DNA of 64,000 nt from Hymenolepis diminuta (lineage: Eukaryota > Platyhelminthes > Cestoda > Cyclophyllidea > Hymenolepididae). The DNA lies in the NCBI GenBank assembly GCA_900708905.1, contig CAADRB010000059.1, positions 973,855 through 1,037,854 on the forward strand, in the 5' to 3' direction. The notes beneath the pieces were generated by a model. The model was not told where the DNA came from and made no database searches. It saw only the letters and a program-made list of their open reading frames with translations. Positions 13,772 through 26,183 of the stretch are shown one piece after another (positions within the stretch are counted from its first letter, which is position 1; each line of letters opens with the position of its first letter). The position numbers and the translations under genes were made by a program.

Positions 13772-14032
13772 TGCTATGACCTGGTCTTTTCTGTAGGATA
13801 CCGTAACCGACTCTTAGATTATCTAAGACATTGCACTAGTTAAAAATACGATGCATGTTGTAATGTCGTATGAATAGGTTGATTTATATTACGGGACATT
13901 TGCAACCGTAAGGTAAATAAATTTGTTCAAATAAAAGAGGATTAAAAGAAGCAGGAAGTAAAGGGTGGAAGATAAAGATTCCTATATATAAGAATCATTT
14001 ATGGGAAAATATCATTGACCTCAGTCATCACA
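13772..14032 (+). repeat. LTR-like interspersed repeat, copy 1
   Basis: First of three related copies in the window (also 27287-27592 and 28962-29262). All begin with TG and share, in order: a CTGTAGGATACC block, TTAGATT, GCACTAGTT, a TTTATATT block, GTAAATAAATT followed by TTCGAATAAAG, and an AT-rich tail ending in ACA or a similar word. An AATAAA motif near the middle fits an LTR R-region. This copy is about 45 bases shorter because part of the middle is missing. No clear target duplication was found. Confidence 0.6.
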
Positions 14033-15671
14033 AGAAAGGAATGGACATAAAAAACGACTAAAGCTGAAAGCAGTTATTCTTTGGTGGAGTGGAATTCACA
14101 ACGCAAGTATTAGCTAATGAGGGCCAGAGGAATGAATCGTACATACAACTATGTGAATTTGGTAATAAACCGGATAAAAATCGGTAAACCAATCAAGGTT
14201 AAAAGGCAGCATAGTTACGAAAAATATTACTACTGAGATATATGTTTGAATTCATTATCATGGGTTTCTTTATCGAGTTAGAAACAAAGAGTTATAGGGT
14301 GATAACTGACTCGCTCAATCTTTCCCCTCCCGAGATAGGAACTTATTCAATATTAATTCATCGCTTCTCCGAACTAGGGAATATCAAATTAGGAACGAAT
14401 TAACCTTCATCAAGTGAAACAAGACTTTCCTACTTTGTGAATGTAAACGCGAAATCATACATTACATTTCATTATTATTATAACCCACTGTAAAGCAAAA
14501 AAATGTATATTTCATATAGGGGAAAGCGACTAAAATCGGATGGCAGAAAACGTCTAATTGAGTATAATAGGATGGGATTGGAGAATTAAGAGTAAATTCA
14601 GGATATCAGGAGTTTTAATTCATTTGATTTTTGGATTTAGGTCGTACAATATTTCCTAAATGGTTATCTAACTAATTCACGTTACAAAACTCTGCTTTCT
14701 TTAATTAACTCTTGGACTGCAGAATTACTTTTTGTCATCCAAGTCCAGGGCCTATTGACCAGTTAATTAATTTTTAAAGGTCTTTTATGATCTTAAGCAG
14801 CCTACAAACTCTAGATGAAGACCCAAACTTCCGCCAAAATACCCTTTCCCATAGAAGATTGATTCAGCTGTCAAGAAAGACCCAATTTTATCTATTGTAA
14901 GGTCATGTGGGGATCGGAATTAAAATATAATTACCATCTTACCATTATAAACTGATACATTTTTCAACATTGTTTAAGTTCTAAAAATTCGATATCCATT
15001 AAGTATACGTAACCGAAAGTAAGACACACGAATACACTTAGTACTTTTATTTTAACTTTCTAAGGAATGTAAAGCGATTTGAGTTTTAACTAATTTAACT
15101 CATCGTGTCTAGACATTGAGACCAGTAGTTTAGACTACGAAACCCCAAAAGGTGACCTCTGAAATAAGAATATTTAGGTCTAGGGTATGGCAGGAGAAAC
15201 AAGAATAACACCCAAACCCATCTAATAAAGCGTTTTCTAACTCTCTTTTCCGATAGAGATAGCATTATGGACTATCCATGAAGGGAAATTAGAATTTTAG
15301 ATAGTCAAATTTAGATAGTGTAGCTGGCCTTTTCGCAACGGTGTTGCGCCGCATTCGAGGCCTCTGACTTTACTAATGAGCACATTAAACGCTCTCTTAT
15401 TAATACTCTAAGTTTAAATTACAATTCATAATAATAATTCGTTACTATCCATGAGCTACACTTATGTCACCATTTCTAGGTTACCTGATTTTTTTATTAA
15501 TACGGCTTATCGGTAACTGGGATACATTATACATCATGGATGTTGCCACCATGTTTACATAAATATATCTCTCACACTCATATAGAAATTCAAGTGGACG
15601 TCAGACACATTATTCCCCTTAAACATAAAACAAAATTCCCCATTATCTCTTAACTAGTCTAACGGACATTG
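14033..15671. other. intergenic, nothing recognised
   Basis: AT-rich sequence with short chance open frames only. No exon chain, RNA gene or clear repeat was seen on either strand. Confidence 0.5.
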
Positions 15672-15997
15672 TGTTACCATATATCTATGAATATCAAGAA
15701 ATTTTTTTCATTTGTCCCATTTCCTACGCTATATTAATCCTACACCATCATCAGCTCCTATCTTCAGTTTTTACTGAGCAAATCTATAGCCAGACCCTCC
15801 AGTAAGTGCCTCTTTATCTGAAGTTCCTTTTACCACTGTCTATCTAAACTTCATATTGATCTTTTTTATATGTAAATCACTCTTTCTCTCTACTGCTTCT
15901 TATAAAGTGTCATACAACTAAGTCCTTTGTCTTCTTCTTACTCTTTCAACCTTCACATCTGGTGACCCATAGCTTATCCTGACAAAACTGGTGACCG
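15672..15997 (+). mobile_element. LTR fragment with tRNA-Trp-type primer-binding site
   Basis: A pyrimidine-rich stretch ends in CTTCACA at 15957. TGGTGACCC follows at 15960-15968, the word complementary to the 3' end of eukaryotic tRNA-Trp and known as the primer-binding site of CsRn1/Kabuki-type Ty3/gypsy elements of trematodes. A second TGGTGACC occurs at 15989-15996. A plausible LTR start is TGTTACC at 15672, giving about 286 bases. No gag or pol follows, so this is a truncated relic. The left boundary is uncertain. Confidence 0.5.
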
Positions 15998-18346
15998 TAT
16001 AGTCCCATTTCACAACAATATTTAACATTAAAGAATTGGGTCCTTGACAATGCAAATAGCTTTTACAAGTACAGATCTAACATGAACAAACCTCGAACAT
16101 GCCGAATGAGATGTATATATACTCTAAGTTTATTTCTTATTAAGAAAATTATGCTTTGCGTTTTTTAAATACAAATATGCTTTTCTCAGAAAAGAATTAA
16201 ATCAGACAAGAACAAAATATGGTCTTAAAGAATTTTCTCTTTAAATTCTAGAAATAATGTCAATAATATTTTTAATCCGACAATTTTTCTTAATCAAATT
16301 AAAATTAAGTTAAAACGTATTCCCACATCACAATCTTTCTCATCTATCTATTCCGAAATTAATTCCTGACTTGAACTCATTCCCGGATTCAACACTAGTA
16401 GCGATTTAATTCAAGTAAGCTTTGGAATTTAAAACAGTTTAAACATTTGCAATTTGGACCAGTGCATAATTAATGGAAGAAACTATTTGAATAAAACTGT
16501 TTATTCTGAAGGAGCAGAATTTTTTGCTCTCTGACCGAATAGGGCGAAAACTATATGAAAAATTTTGTGGATGTTTAATAAATTAGACTGATTTTTTTAC
16601 GAATTATGAGAATAAAAACTATTTGAGTAGTAATTTACGCTGTTGGTCAGCTTGATACAGGTCACAGGACATGCTCATCGCGCAAATTTAGAGAATTTGA
16701 TCAATCATTTCTGGTTAGAATAGGTGATAAGATGCGAATTTCTTATAAGGGTGGCTGCAAGATACGTTCCTACTACCCGACTCAAGATTTATTAGCACTT
16801 CTCTCAATGAAATTTGGACATTTCAGATCATTAATTTCGTCAGCAATATTATGCAACTTGAACAGAATCTACGTAAAGTCTCTGAATGAATAAGACATGA
16901 ATTTAGCGCATAACAGTTATCAGATTAAGGATATCAGATTTAGGAAAATCCAAATTTGTCCTGGCCGAAATGGTGATTAGTAAAATTAAGACAATATTAA
17001 ACATTTATTCCCTGCCATTATTATGTTGTAAACTGCTGAATATCAAATAAGTTCAATTTACCCTCTCAACCATTGGAAGAGAAAACGGAATAGAGTGGCA
17101 AGACCGACTACCATAATAAAAAAACCGGTTGATAAACACTGTACATCATAGACAAACATTTGGTGAAATCGAGGAGACGAATGATGAGATTTGATCTTTG
17201 GAGCATGAAATGCTGAACTGCCTATTATGTGAATATTGGACAATCTGGATCAAATAATCAAAACTAAATAAAACTCTGATACCTTAACATCACTCTCAAC
17301 ATGGACTTGATCCACTCCCCTTTATCAAACCTTGGACCGTCTGTTAACTGATCGTAGTCGCTTTTCAAAATTAAAAAATGAAATTTATTTGTATTAATGT
17401 GGGTAATAATAGTTGGATATCAGCACACTCCATATGTGACTTCCCACATCTACAAAAACTATTAACTAAAACGAGATAAAATAATCATGAAAATCATTTT
17501 AAAATAAATTTTTCGTAGACTAAAATATAAACTGCGTGAAATTTTGCCGAAAAGAAGTAATAATTATTTTCCTCCCTTCCAATATTTCTTAAGTAAATAA
17601 TAATTTACTTTCCCTCTTAATTTCCCACCAATAAAAGTCATTTTGCAAATATGCCTATTTGCTTAAGCCGATACACGCGTGTTTACCACAACGTGCCCCA
17701 TGTTCTACTGTGAGTCATATACTTCTACGTTAAGTTGGTGTATTATTGAGTTTTCTAGATTGGTCCGATCTGTGAGATTGCAACCGGGAGTTCTAGTTTG
17801 TTACGTTATAACAGATTCATTTGCTGATATAAAAATAATGTACAGTGGCCACGCAATTCATATTTATTGGTAAAATCTTCAGGAAGAAAAGTGTAAACTG
17901 TATTCTATTTTATTTAATTATAGATATTGTAATGTGTAATTTTAACGTTAAGCCTCAAATTAAACTATAATTGGCATCTGTAATGAATGGGCCACATTCT
18001 AGTACAGTTTCTTTTCTAATGTAAAGATGTCCTCCGCGGTGACTGTTAATATTCGAAGGGATGGTCAATTCACTTTTATTCTATCGAATTTGGCAAGCAA
18101 GGAATGTTAGCAAATTTATGTAAAGATTAAAATCATTAAAAATTATAAAGAAAATACGTATAATTGAGTTACATAATAGCCCTACTTTATTCTCATCGAG
18201 TTTCTTCTTTGGTTTCTTATCTTCTGAAATGATAAAAATAGCGGACCATATATATAAGCCTTGAGCTGTTTCATATGTAAATGATAAATAGCTAATACGC
18301 ATTGACTAATTATTAAATTTCCTGAGTAAGCGATTTTTAGTGCTTA
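15998..18346. other. intergenic, downstream of the ANKMY1-like gene
   Basis: No gene recognised. Short open frames (for example 17058-17243 minus and 17679-17873 plus) carry no domain and are of chance length. Confidence 0.5.
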
Positions 18347-18352
18347 TTTATT
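18347..18352 (-). terminator. candidate poly(A) signal of the ANKMY1-like gene
   Basis: AATAAA on the minus strand about 255 bases past the stop codon at 18606-18608. Others exist nearby, as expected in AT-rich DNA, so this is only a candidate 3' end. Confidence 0.3.
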
Positions 18353-18605
18353 TCGGACTTGACAGTTAAATCATGAATCTTTAAAATTAAGATATGAAAT
18401 TTTTAACATTATCACTTAAGTGAAATTTAAGCATCAGTATGAATGAACACTGATCGAATTGGAAGCTCTTAAGTCGCTGAATTTTCACACTACTTCCGCT
18501 TGATTTCATTCGACTTAGTTCATTGCTAAACCGTTTTTCTTTCAAATGAGTTTTTAGGCTTTAACAGGAGAATAATGAACGTGAATATTGAAATAAAAAT
18601 GACTA

Positions 18606-18762
18606 CTAACTTATAATGTACAGGCACTGTTTTCCATGCCATTCAAGCCATCCCATTTTTCTACAAGATTCAGAACAGAAGAAAACCCGCCGACAACGTT
18701 TACATTCGGATAATTTAACTCCAACCGATCGTCCGCAGTTGAAACAGAAGCACAGTTGACAT
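18606..18762 (-). CDS. ANKMY1: terminal exon of the ANKMY1-like gene, MYND zinc finger
   Basis: One base plus 51 codons and a stop. All eight zinc ligands of the MYND fold are present in this exon, in CxxC-CxxC-CxxxC-HxxxC order, and the helix ends in WLEWHGKQC. Splicing from the 31-base exon at 18834-18864 restores a Ser codon across the junction. The acceptor is TATATTAAG. Confidence 0.93.
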
Positions 18763-20324
18763 CTTAATATACAATGAATTAAGAACTGAACCGAATTTCG
18801 CAAATGGAAGGTCGAGTATGTTAATCGACTTACGAATCGTAGAGTTCGCACATTTGCTTTAAATCTAAAACATAAAATACAATACTAGGTTGCAATTGAA
18901 AGTAATAATTATAATTACCAGAAACAAGAGCTAACCTTTCGCCTGTTTCCATATATCACAGTGGAACACTGATTTTCTCAGTTCTTCAGCTAGAAATTTT
19001 AGAGTTTCTCGTCTCTCTTTGTTTACTTGTCGAATAATAGAATTGCATTTGTTATTGCAAACATTATTCTTATAGAAATAGAAGATATAATCAACTATAT
19101 TTCCTGCAGGAAAAAGATCTTGTTACTTAATAATTATAAATAGAAATAGAGTTTAAAGAACAAATTCAATGCCTTCAGTTATTTGATTTGGAATGATAAC
19201 ATGATGACCCATAAGTCCGTGAGAGGTACGATAAATCAGCTGTTTGAGAAGTTGCAGTCGTTTTTCGTGACTTCGAATGTGCTCGAACATTGGATGCAGA
19301 AGCAAGCAGAGAGAAGATCCTAGACCATGACTTAATGTCAAATCGGGTTTCGTTTTCTGATAGTTTAATAATAATAGCATAGCCTAATAAAAAAGAGAAA
19401 TCGAAATCCGTCAAGCATTGTAAGGCCCAAGATCGTTTGAATGTTGCATTAATTTCATAAATAGATATTACTGCCTTTCTTACCTCATCATTTGCCGTTA
19501 TGGCAGCCAAACTCAGAGCACTCTGTCCATTGCAAAGAAGATTTGGGTCTGAGCCTCTTTCCATCAACATTCTGACAATTTTCAAGGAATTCTAAATTAA
19601 TGAAAAAATGATGATGCATAGGTGTAAAGTTATTTAAAGTAAGCGAGTACTGACTTATGCATATTACTTTCTTATCGTAGATTCTAGCGCAACCTAAATG
19701 CAGGGCCGTTCTGCCTCCGTCGTATTTTGATTTCATGACCCTCGTTTCCGAACTCTAGGAGAATATTATTAATATTAGCTGAAAAGAGGTCTAAATAATT
19801 CATTAAAAATAAATTTCTTTAAGTTATACTCCAATATTGAGTTTTGCTATTTTTCTTAAAATCTTCCTTAAAATATTGTCCTATATCATCTCATTTGAAT
19901 TTTAATACATTAGTAAGATGCAACCCATCATCAAATATTTGAAGCAAACTTACTGTATCTTTCCTAAAAATTCTTAAACTAAAGTTAAAGCTGCTTGCCT
20001 ATTTAGTGCAAGGGTTCAAAACTATTCAGTAAGACTTCTCATTAATGTTCTATTTGATTAAAACATCATAGCAAGGATACAATTTGGGTATAGGGATGCA
20101 GACTCTCAGTATAGCATATTCAGAGGGAATGGGTGAGCAGTAGATTTTTAGATTTGATTTCAGTAGATTTTTATTTTGAAATTAAAGATTCTTGAGCAGA
20201 TTGAGTTACAGGTGGTGCCGTCATAACTTCAAATCTTTAAGAGTGTTCCGTCCAGGTGGACCAAAGGATAAAGATGAATAGTTAACAATTACACCGAATG
20301 TCCGTTTTAATGGGCAAAGATATG

Positions 20325-20359
<35 letters not shown>

Positions 20360-23300
20360 GTAATCTAGTATTCCATAAACCAGATCTGAGAGCAGAAGAA
20401 TAGAACTCGTATTTGACAAAAATTGGGCAGGCTGGGTTCTAACACTGTTACCATCTTTAGAGTTACGAGTTGCTCGTTGGTAAGTGCTACCTAGATTTGT
20501 AGATAATACAGTGACACAAAATATAATGTACCATGCTTATATTAACACCCACTTACCTCAAACTGGATAAAAAAACTCCCATCGGGATCCGCTCTCAGAT
20601 TTGGATCAGCTCCATTTTCGAGAAGAATCCTAGTCATTTCGGTACCCTTATTACCTTCTATAACAACAGCAAAGTGAAGAGGTGTAAGTCCATTCTGGCT
20701 TGTATTGTAGATTTTGCCACATTTATTGGTTAACTTTGACTGAAAAAAATAAAAATAAGTGGATGAATATTTTTATTTGAATTCATACAATTACTAAATA
20801 AATAATTATCGAGAAATTGTCAGCTAAGTTACTAATTTTAATCTGTAATTCTGATTAAACCAAGATGATCATGATAGAGAAAAAGATACGGATATCACGA
20901 AATGTTTTGTATAAACTGCTTTAAGTACCTCTGAAATTCGGAGCACAGGGTTTTATAATTCGGATAAACTATAACGTAACAATATCTCCTCCATTCAATA
21001 AGAGGATTAAATTAGCGTATCAGAGTAGCATTAGGATAAAGACTTAGTTATTTTCTTGTATACCTGTGTAATTGGTAGTAATTATTTGAAAAAAACACAG
21101 GAGAATTTAACTATTTAATTAATTTAAATATAATATAATTTCTAACCGTTTTATAAGGCTTGAAGGATGAATCTTTCTTCTCCATAATATTTATCTTACA
21201 TACTCTCTAATCATCACTAAATTTAATTATCTTGTCTTTATAGTAATGTCTGTAAACTTTTAACCCTTCCTGACCCAAGCACTCCATAGACAAACATCGT
21301 GTGTCCTTAGCTGGCCTATTTCTCATCGATCGGAAAAGGTAAGCATACCTCGGACGATAGTAGCAGACACCGCATGGTCGGCCCTGCTATTAGCCAGTCT
21401 TGTCTGCACTGGGCCTTCCTTTTCCTATAATCGCCCCGACCAATTAAAGCACGCATACGATTATATCCTTATGCGTGTCCTCACTCAAAGTGCCGATTAT
21501 AAATAGCCACCATCAGACACGACACCAAGGGACTCTAGCTCGTCCAACGCCTCTTCCATAGCTCAGTCCTTCTCCTCCAATTCCCTATTTTTCCCTTGAG
21601 ACTCTGTACTGAGCTTTGTTCAATACAACCTGGTCGATGCAATCCTTGTCGTTCTTTTTCTTTCATTTACTGTTAGCCATCTGCCGCTACATACTGGTGA
21701 CCCTCAACAATCTGGCGGCCCTCTACAAACTGGTGACTCTGCCACTACAAATTGGTGACCCTGTAAAGGACCATTACAGGCTTTTCTCTGAAATATATTT
21801 CTCAGCTAACTTTATCAACTGCTCAATACATAAAAAAATTAAATACATAGGGTTCAAACTCAAAAATTATACCCTTCTGCGTAAATGTCCGATATCAGGA
21901 GTCTTGATATTTGTGTCTGCTTTAAAGTAAAGCAACAGTTTGACTAATTCCAGATCTCTTGCCCTGGCAGCCGCTATTAACGGTGGCAACCCTTGAGATC
22001 GAATGTTTGGATCTGCACCTCCTTTTAATAATGTTAATATTGTCTTCAGTCGCGCTCGGAATCTAATAAAGTACAAATTCAATATAAAATTATTGCGACA
22101 AGCAAGTTAAAATTTGCTGGATACTCTCGACCACTGTAAGAAATAAATTCATTCATCACGTATCAATACCTTGAGCAATTAATAAATGGGCTCAGAAAGT
22201 AGCAAACATGACTTCGTTGAGAAACCTAGGGGTCAAATCTTTAAACCTTAGGACATGAAGTAGAAATCTATACGTTGCAAATAAAACAGTAAAATCACTC
22301 AAACAATTCTTTTGATGTTCTGACTCTGTTCTTGGTACTAACTAAATCCCTCGTTTACCATTTTGCTGTTGACGTGTTTTGGCCGCATTTCTATCGTTAA
22401 AGATTAAGATTTCCTTCTTTTCGTGGATAATAATAAAAAGGCAATCATATAGTGATTCACAACTTGTCAAAACCGTGACTATTCCCTGATGCGAGCATAT
22501 TGAATAGCGCAAGCATTTACATTTTCAGTGACATTTATTTTGGAGAAAGCGAGCAAATCTGCAGATGATTATTAAGGAAGTATTGTGTTGTTTTATTTTG
22601 ATAAGCTAAATGAAATATTAAGCTGAACGCCTAATTGAACGAAATAATCTTGTGCAATATAAAATGGAACCAGCCTGATTATTTGAACTAAATAGTTATA
22701 TTCCGAACTGGGCATCTCTGTTCATTTTCAAAATTTGCGTACTCTCCAAGGAAAATATCGTCAAAATTTGAATTTTCACAATGAACTTTTATACAATAGC
22801 ATAATTAGGATCCGGGTTCAAACAGTGAACAAAATCCGTGGACTATCCGATGAATAAGTGTTCCGGATTATTTAAGGCCCCTTTGATACTATGAAATTTA
22901 ATCCTTTCTTGTCAGTTCTACTATTTCCCCGATTTGGTATTTGTAATTTTCGAATATTGTTATAACTAATGACGGAAAAAATTATTTTATCTTTGTTTAA
23001 TGATACAATATTAACAAGCGGGTAAAATACACAAAGAGTGATATTTTCTCTATATGCTTTTCAATTTATTTTATGAGATTCAAATTAAACAAGAAATTAC
23101 CTAACACTTTTAACTTCCTTTTTAAAGGTTCCAGCATCCAGTTGGGTTCCTTCTGCAGCAACTGTTTTCCCGAACCGTATTCTCGATATACTCTCGTGCT
23201 TTATGAACTGATTTTCTTTATTACTTCTCTTAGTTAGAGCACTAACAAACTAGAGAGTTAAGATTATAGAAGAAATGGAATATTTTGTGGTATTTTAAAT

Positions 23301-26165
23301 GGTATGATATAAGGTTTTACATCACAGAACAAATAGTTTTCATCAATTTGTAAACGATATGAGTTAAAATAAGAAAATTTAACGACTATGATACTTTGCT
23401 TACTTGATTTTTTGACATAAATTTACTAAACTTTGGACGTTTGCTATCAATTTTCATTTCCGTCGGGTTATTCCTGAATGCTACCATTATGTATATTCAC
23501 TCAAATTACTTACTGTTGCATTTTAAACTCTTCTGGCATTTGCGTTTCAACGTAACCTTCTAAAAAGTAGATAAATATTCGTTCATAAATAGCACTTATC
23601 CCATAAGTAAGTACTTCTAACTATCTAAACACCAAAAGGACGAAATTTCGATTAAATGTATTAAATAATTTTAACTTTTACGTTACTAGCCTGTCTTCGA
23701 ACCACTTTTGCGATATAGTATGATTAATTTTGATAACTATGGGTCAATAAACTTAACACATATTCGAAGGTAGCAAAAAATAACAACAAACATTCTTCAC
23801 TCTGAGCAGAAATAGAATGACAAACTCCGCATGCTAAATTTCACACCTACTGAACAAATATACTCTCACCTCTCTTTAGATACTTTTCTTTTATTAGAAA
23901 TGGTTTGTATTGAAATATTTTCCTTATCATGGTAATACTGACATTAATTAACTGCATCTGATAAGAAGTCTATAACACAAAACCACAGAGTCTATGCACC
24001 ATTGCAAGATGAGCAATCTACAGTCCCTCCTCCATCAGTGCAGTAGTTAATTATATGTTCCTAATGCAAAGAAAACTTTTATGCTTATATAAGGCCTTTT
24101 TTAATAAAGTGACTTGGAGTAACTGCGCATCTGTCCTGTCTCTTTCTCCTCTCTTTCTGCTGTGTCAACTAAAACCTAGCAATATCCAGTGGGCAGATTG
24201 AACATGTCAGCAGAAATTGGACTTATTAGCATTCTCAGCTGCATAAGGGGAACCATATCCTATAAAAGGACTATAACTGTGTTTTTCAATCGTTGATATC
24301 AAAATGATCATTTGTACTAATTTACCTTCATCGATATCTTCAGATTCATCATGATCTTCCATTTCTGCGCTAGTTTCTGTAAAGTCGCAGTCTTCTTGGC
24401 GAGGGAAATTTAATGACCACTCAAGTTCAGCTCTATTCCAAAGACCTATATTACCGTTTTCATCTCTCAGTTTCATAAAATGAGTTCCTTGAGAAACACC
24501 ATTCGACTGTCTCTCCAAATAAGCCAAGACACAATGCGTTAGGCAGGTTGTTCCATCTGAAGTAAGGGGGTTTGGATTGGCTCCCAATGAGAGAAGAAGC
24601 TGAACAGCATCAGCATTTTGGTTTACCTAAAAGAATTATAATATTAATTAATAGCTATATATATAATTAATTTAGCAAATATAAATGAAAGTAAGGCATA
24701 TCGTTTTTAAATTTAGTAAATTTTATAAAAATGAAAATTACATAATTGCAAATAACTGCTTTCTGGAATGTAAATTACTCAATCTTACATTACAGATTAC
24801 TTTAACTGAACTTTCTATATTTGTAGAATAAATTCAGTTATCTCTAAGCCTTAATGAAGTAGAAAGTTCAGCAGTTAATGATATGATTTAGGTGGCGTAG
24901 TCAGTAATACACATGCCTATAGGTCTTAGCAGTCCCTCTTAAATACGCAATAGTGGATGAGAATAGCAAGTTGGAAAGGATGAATAAAAACATTACCGAG
25001 GCCAAATAAAGAGCTGTTATACCATTTGTATCAGCCAGATTAACATCAAAATGCAACACTGCTGGCTCTTTAATAATAAATTTGCAATCCGTTTCAAGGG
25101 AGTTCGTAAACACAGTTTTGATATAATAGATATCATTTTCTTCAGCTGCTTTGAATAGTCTTTTGACAACAACAGAAATAGGTCCATTTGATTCATATTC
25201 ACTGTTCAGAATTTCAACCAAATATTTTGAATTAAAACACGTTTTGGAAAGAAGGTTCGTTCGGGAAATAAATTCAAGGGTATATATAATAAAATCCGTC
25301 TCTAGAAGACTAAATCAAAGTTAGTTGACATGTCGGAGGCTTACAAATCGGGATTCGTATAAGTTTCGGAAAGCTTTAGCAAATCATTATCATTAATTAG
25401 AGCATGTAGTTCATTTAGTTCAGGATTATTAAGCCTGTCAAACTGAGTCTAATAATATTAATATAAATATACAATCAAATAGATACGCTGTCATTAAAGG
25501 TTGCTGATAAAATATCGTTTGAAACAACAGAAAATCTTTTGTTAGTAGTATTAAACAAGTTCTCAAAATATTGCAGTGAACTTCGAGGACTCATTATCGA
25601 CGTCGCATTGGTTAGATGCGCACGAATAAGCGCATTTTTTCTCCAGATTCCAATATCAACTTTATTATCTTTAAATAGTGATATTCCGGGTCCGTTTCTC
25701 AAATCATTTTCATAGAATCCCTAATGTAATATAATTTTAGAAATGTAAAACTTCCTACTATGAAGAGCATGTCGTTTGAATACATAGTGATACCAAATCC
25801 ATGGCGCAAACCCCTCCAAAATGTGCCGACATGGACTGAATGATTCGTTTTCCATACACCGAATCCATGCTTTTCAAAATTGAAAAATGTTCCACTGTAA
25901 ACCTAAATTTAAAAAATTTTTTGTTAAAAGAACTCGTACTAAAAATAAATATTTATGGAATTAAGAATTCTCGTACATTGCCATTCAGATATTCCACCGT
26001 ATGGAATAATAGCTTTGCATTATTAACTTTCGCAATCTGCAGGTTTGAAAAATTATCGCCCTCCTTTGGGTTTGCGGAACCTAAACCACTCAGACTCATG
26101 ATTAAATTGCCACCTTGGTTTGAAAGTAAATTGCTGTATTCAATAGGGAATAAGACCGCCATCAT
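18606..26165 (-). CDS. ANKMY1: ANKMY1-like protein: MORN, ankyrin repeats and MYND zinc finger (16 exons)
   Basis: Exons in transcript order: 26165-25977, 25902-25759, 25720-25487, 25448-25345, 25309-24997, 24626-24326, 23559-23514, 23241-23101, 22062-21873, 20739-20557, 19754-19668, 19591-19484, 19383-19173 (donor uncertain), 19103-18936, 18864-18834, 18762-18606. They total 2607 bases, 868 residues, with phase kept throughout. Residues 59-127 hold three MORN-type repeats (YSGTF..KHGFGVW, VGTFWRGLRHGFGI, FYENDLRNGPGI). Ankyrin repeats lie at about 312-350, 500-545, 570-605 and 625-680, with GADPN-type loops. A C-terminal MYND finger uses C823, C826, C837, C840, C846, C850, H859 and C863. The human protein of this architecture is about 940 residues. 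MORN segments usually contact membranes, ankyrin repeats and MYND bind proteins, and the family is linked to cilia. The start is an ATG ATG pair with an in-frame TGA two codons upstream. Function here is inferred from architecture. Confidence 0.9.
19168..19383 (-). CDS. ANKMY1: exon 13 of the ANKMY1-like gene, ambiguous donor
   Basis: The frame is open from the acceptor at 19384 to a stop at 19153 and carries the end of the ankyrin region and its linker. Exon 14 can only be read if exon 13 ends after one base of a codon. Two donors satisfy this: a GC donor after 19173 (ACTGAAG/GCATTG), or a weak GT donor after 19209 (ATGG/GTCATC). No good canonical donor in the right phase was seen. Twelve codons depend on the choice. 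Confidence 0.6.
20327..20357. repeat. (TA)n microsatellite
   Basis: A pure TA run of about 31 bases inside intron 10 of the ANKMY1-like gene. It is likely length-polymorphic. Confidence 0.95.
21272..21780 (+). mobile_element. LTR and leader of a CsRn1-type retroelement in ANKMY1 intron 9
   Basis: A block clearly richer in G and C than its surroundings, on the strand opposite to the host gene. It has a TATAAATA box at 21498-21505, a pyrimidine-rich region up to about 21600, and an LTR-like end near CAATACA at 21625. A leader follows with four primer-binding-site-like words: TGGTGACCC at 21695, TGGCGGCCC at 21713, TGGTGACTC at 21731 and TGGTGACCC at 21753. TGGTGACCC is complementary to tRNA-Trp. 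No gag or pol remains. The left boundary is uncertain. The base composition suggests it is one of the younger insertions here. Confidence 0.65.
21498..21505 (+). promoter_or_regulatory. TATA box of the LTR in intron 9
   Basis: TATAAATA lies in a GC-richer context with no other TATA word nearby. Transcription would start about 25-30 bases downstream and run antisense to the ANKMY1-like gene. Activity is unknown. Confidence 0.5.
22063..23100 (-). other. intron 8 of the ANKMY1-like gene
   Basis: About 1.04 kb with canonical ends (GTAATT donor, ATTAG acceptor). No nested gene or repeat was recognised. Confidence 0.7.
23560..24325 (-). other. intron 6 of the ANKMY1-like gene
   Basis: 766 bases between a GTAAAT donor and a TTTTTAG acceptor. 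An alternative donor nine bases further on (GTACAA after 24318) would change the phase and skip the 46-base exon 7. No other content recognised. Confidence 0.6.
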
Positions 26166-26183
26166 TAATCAAATTAAACGTAT

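Noticed and set aside
19175..19585. 136-codon minus-strand open frame as a single protein
   Set aside because: It reads through the intron between exons 12 and 13. The ankyrin frame leaves at the GTAAGA donor after 19484, and exon 13 is in another frame.
21616..21930. 104-codon plus-strand frame
   Set aside because: It starts at the LTR end, crosses the primer-site leader and then runs antisense to ANKMY1 exon 9. It has no gag-like features.
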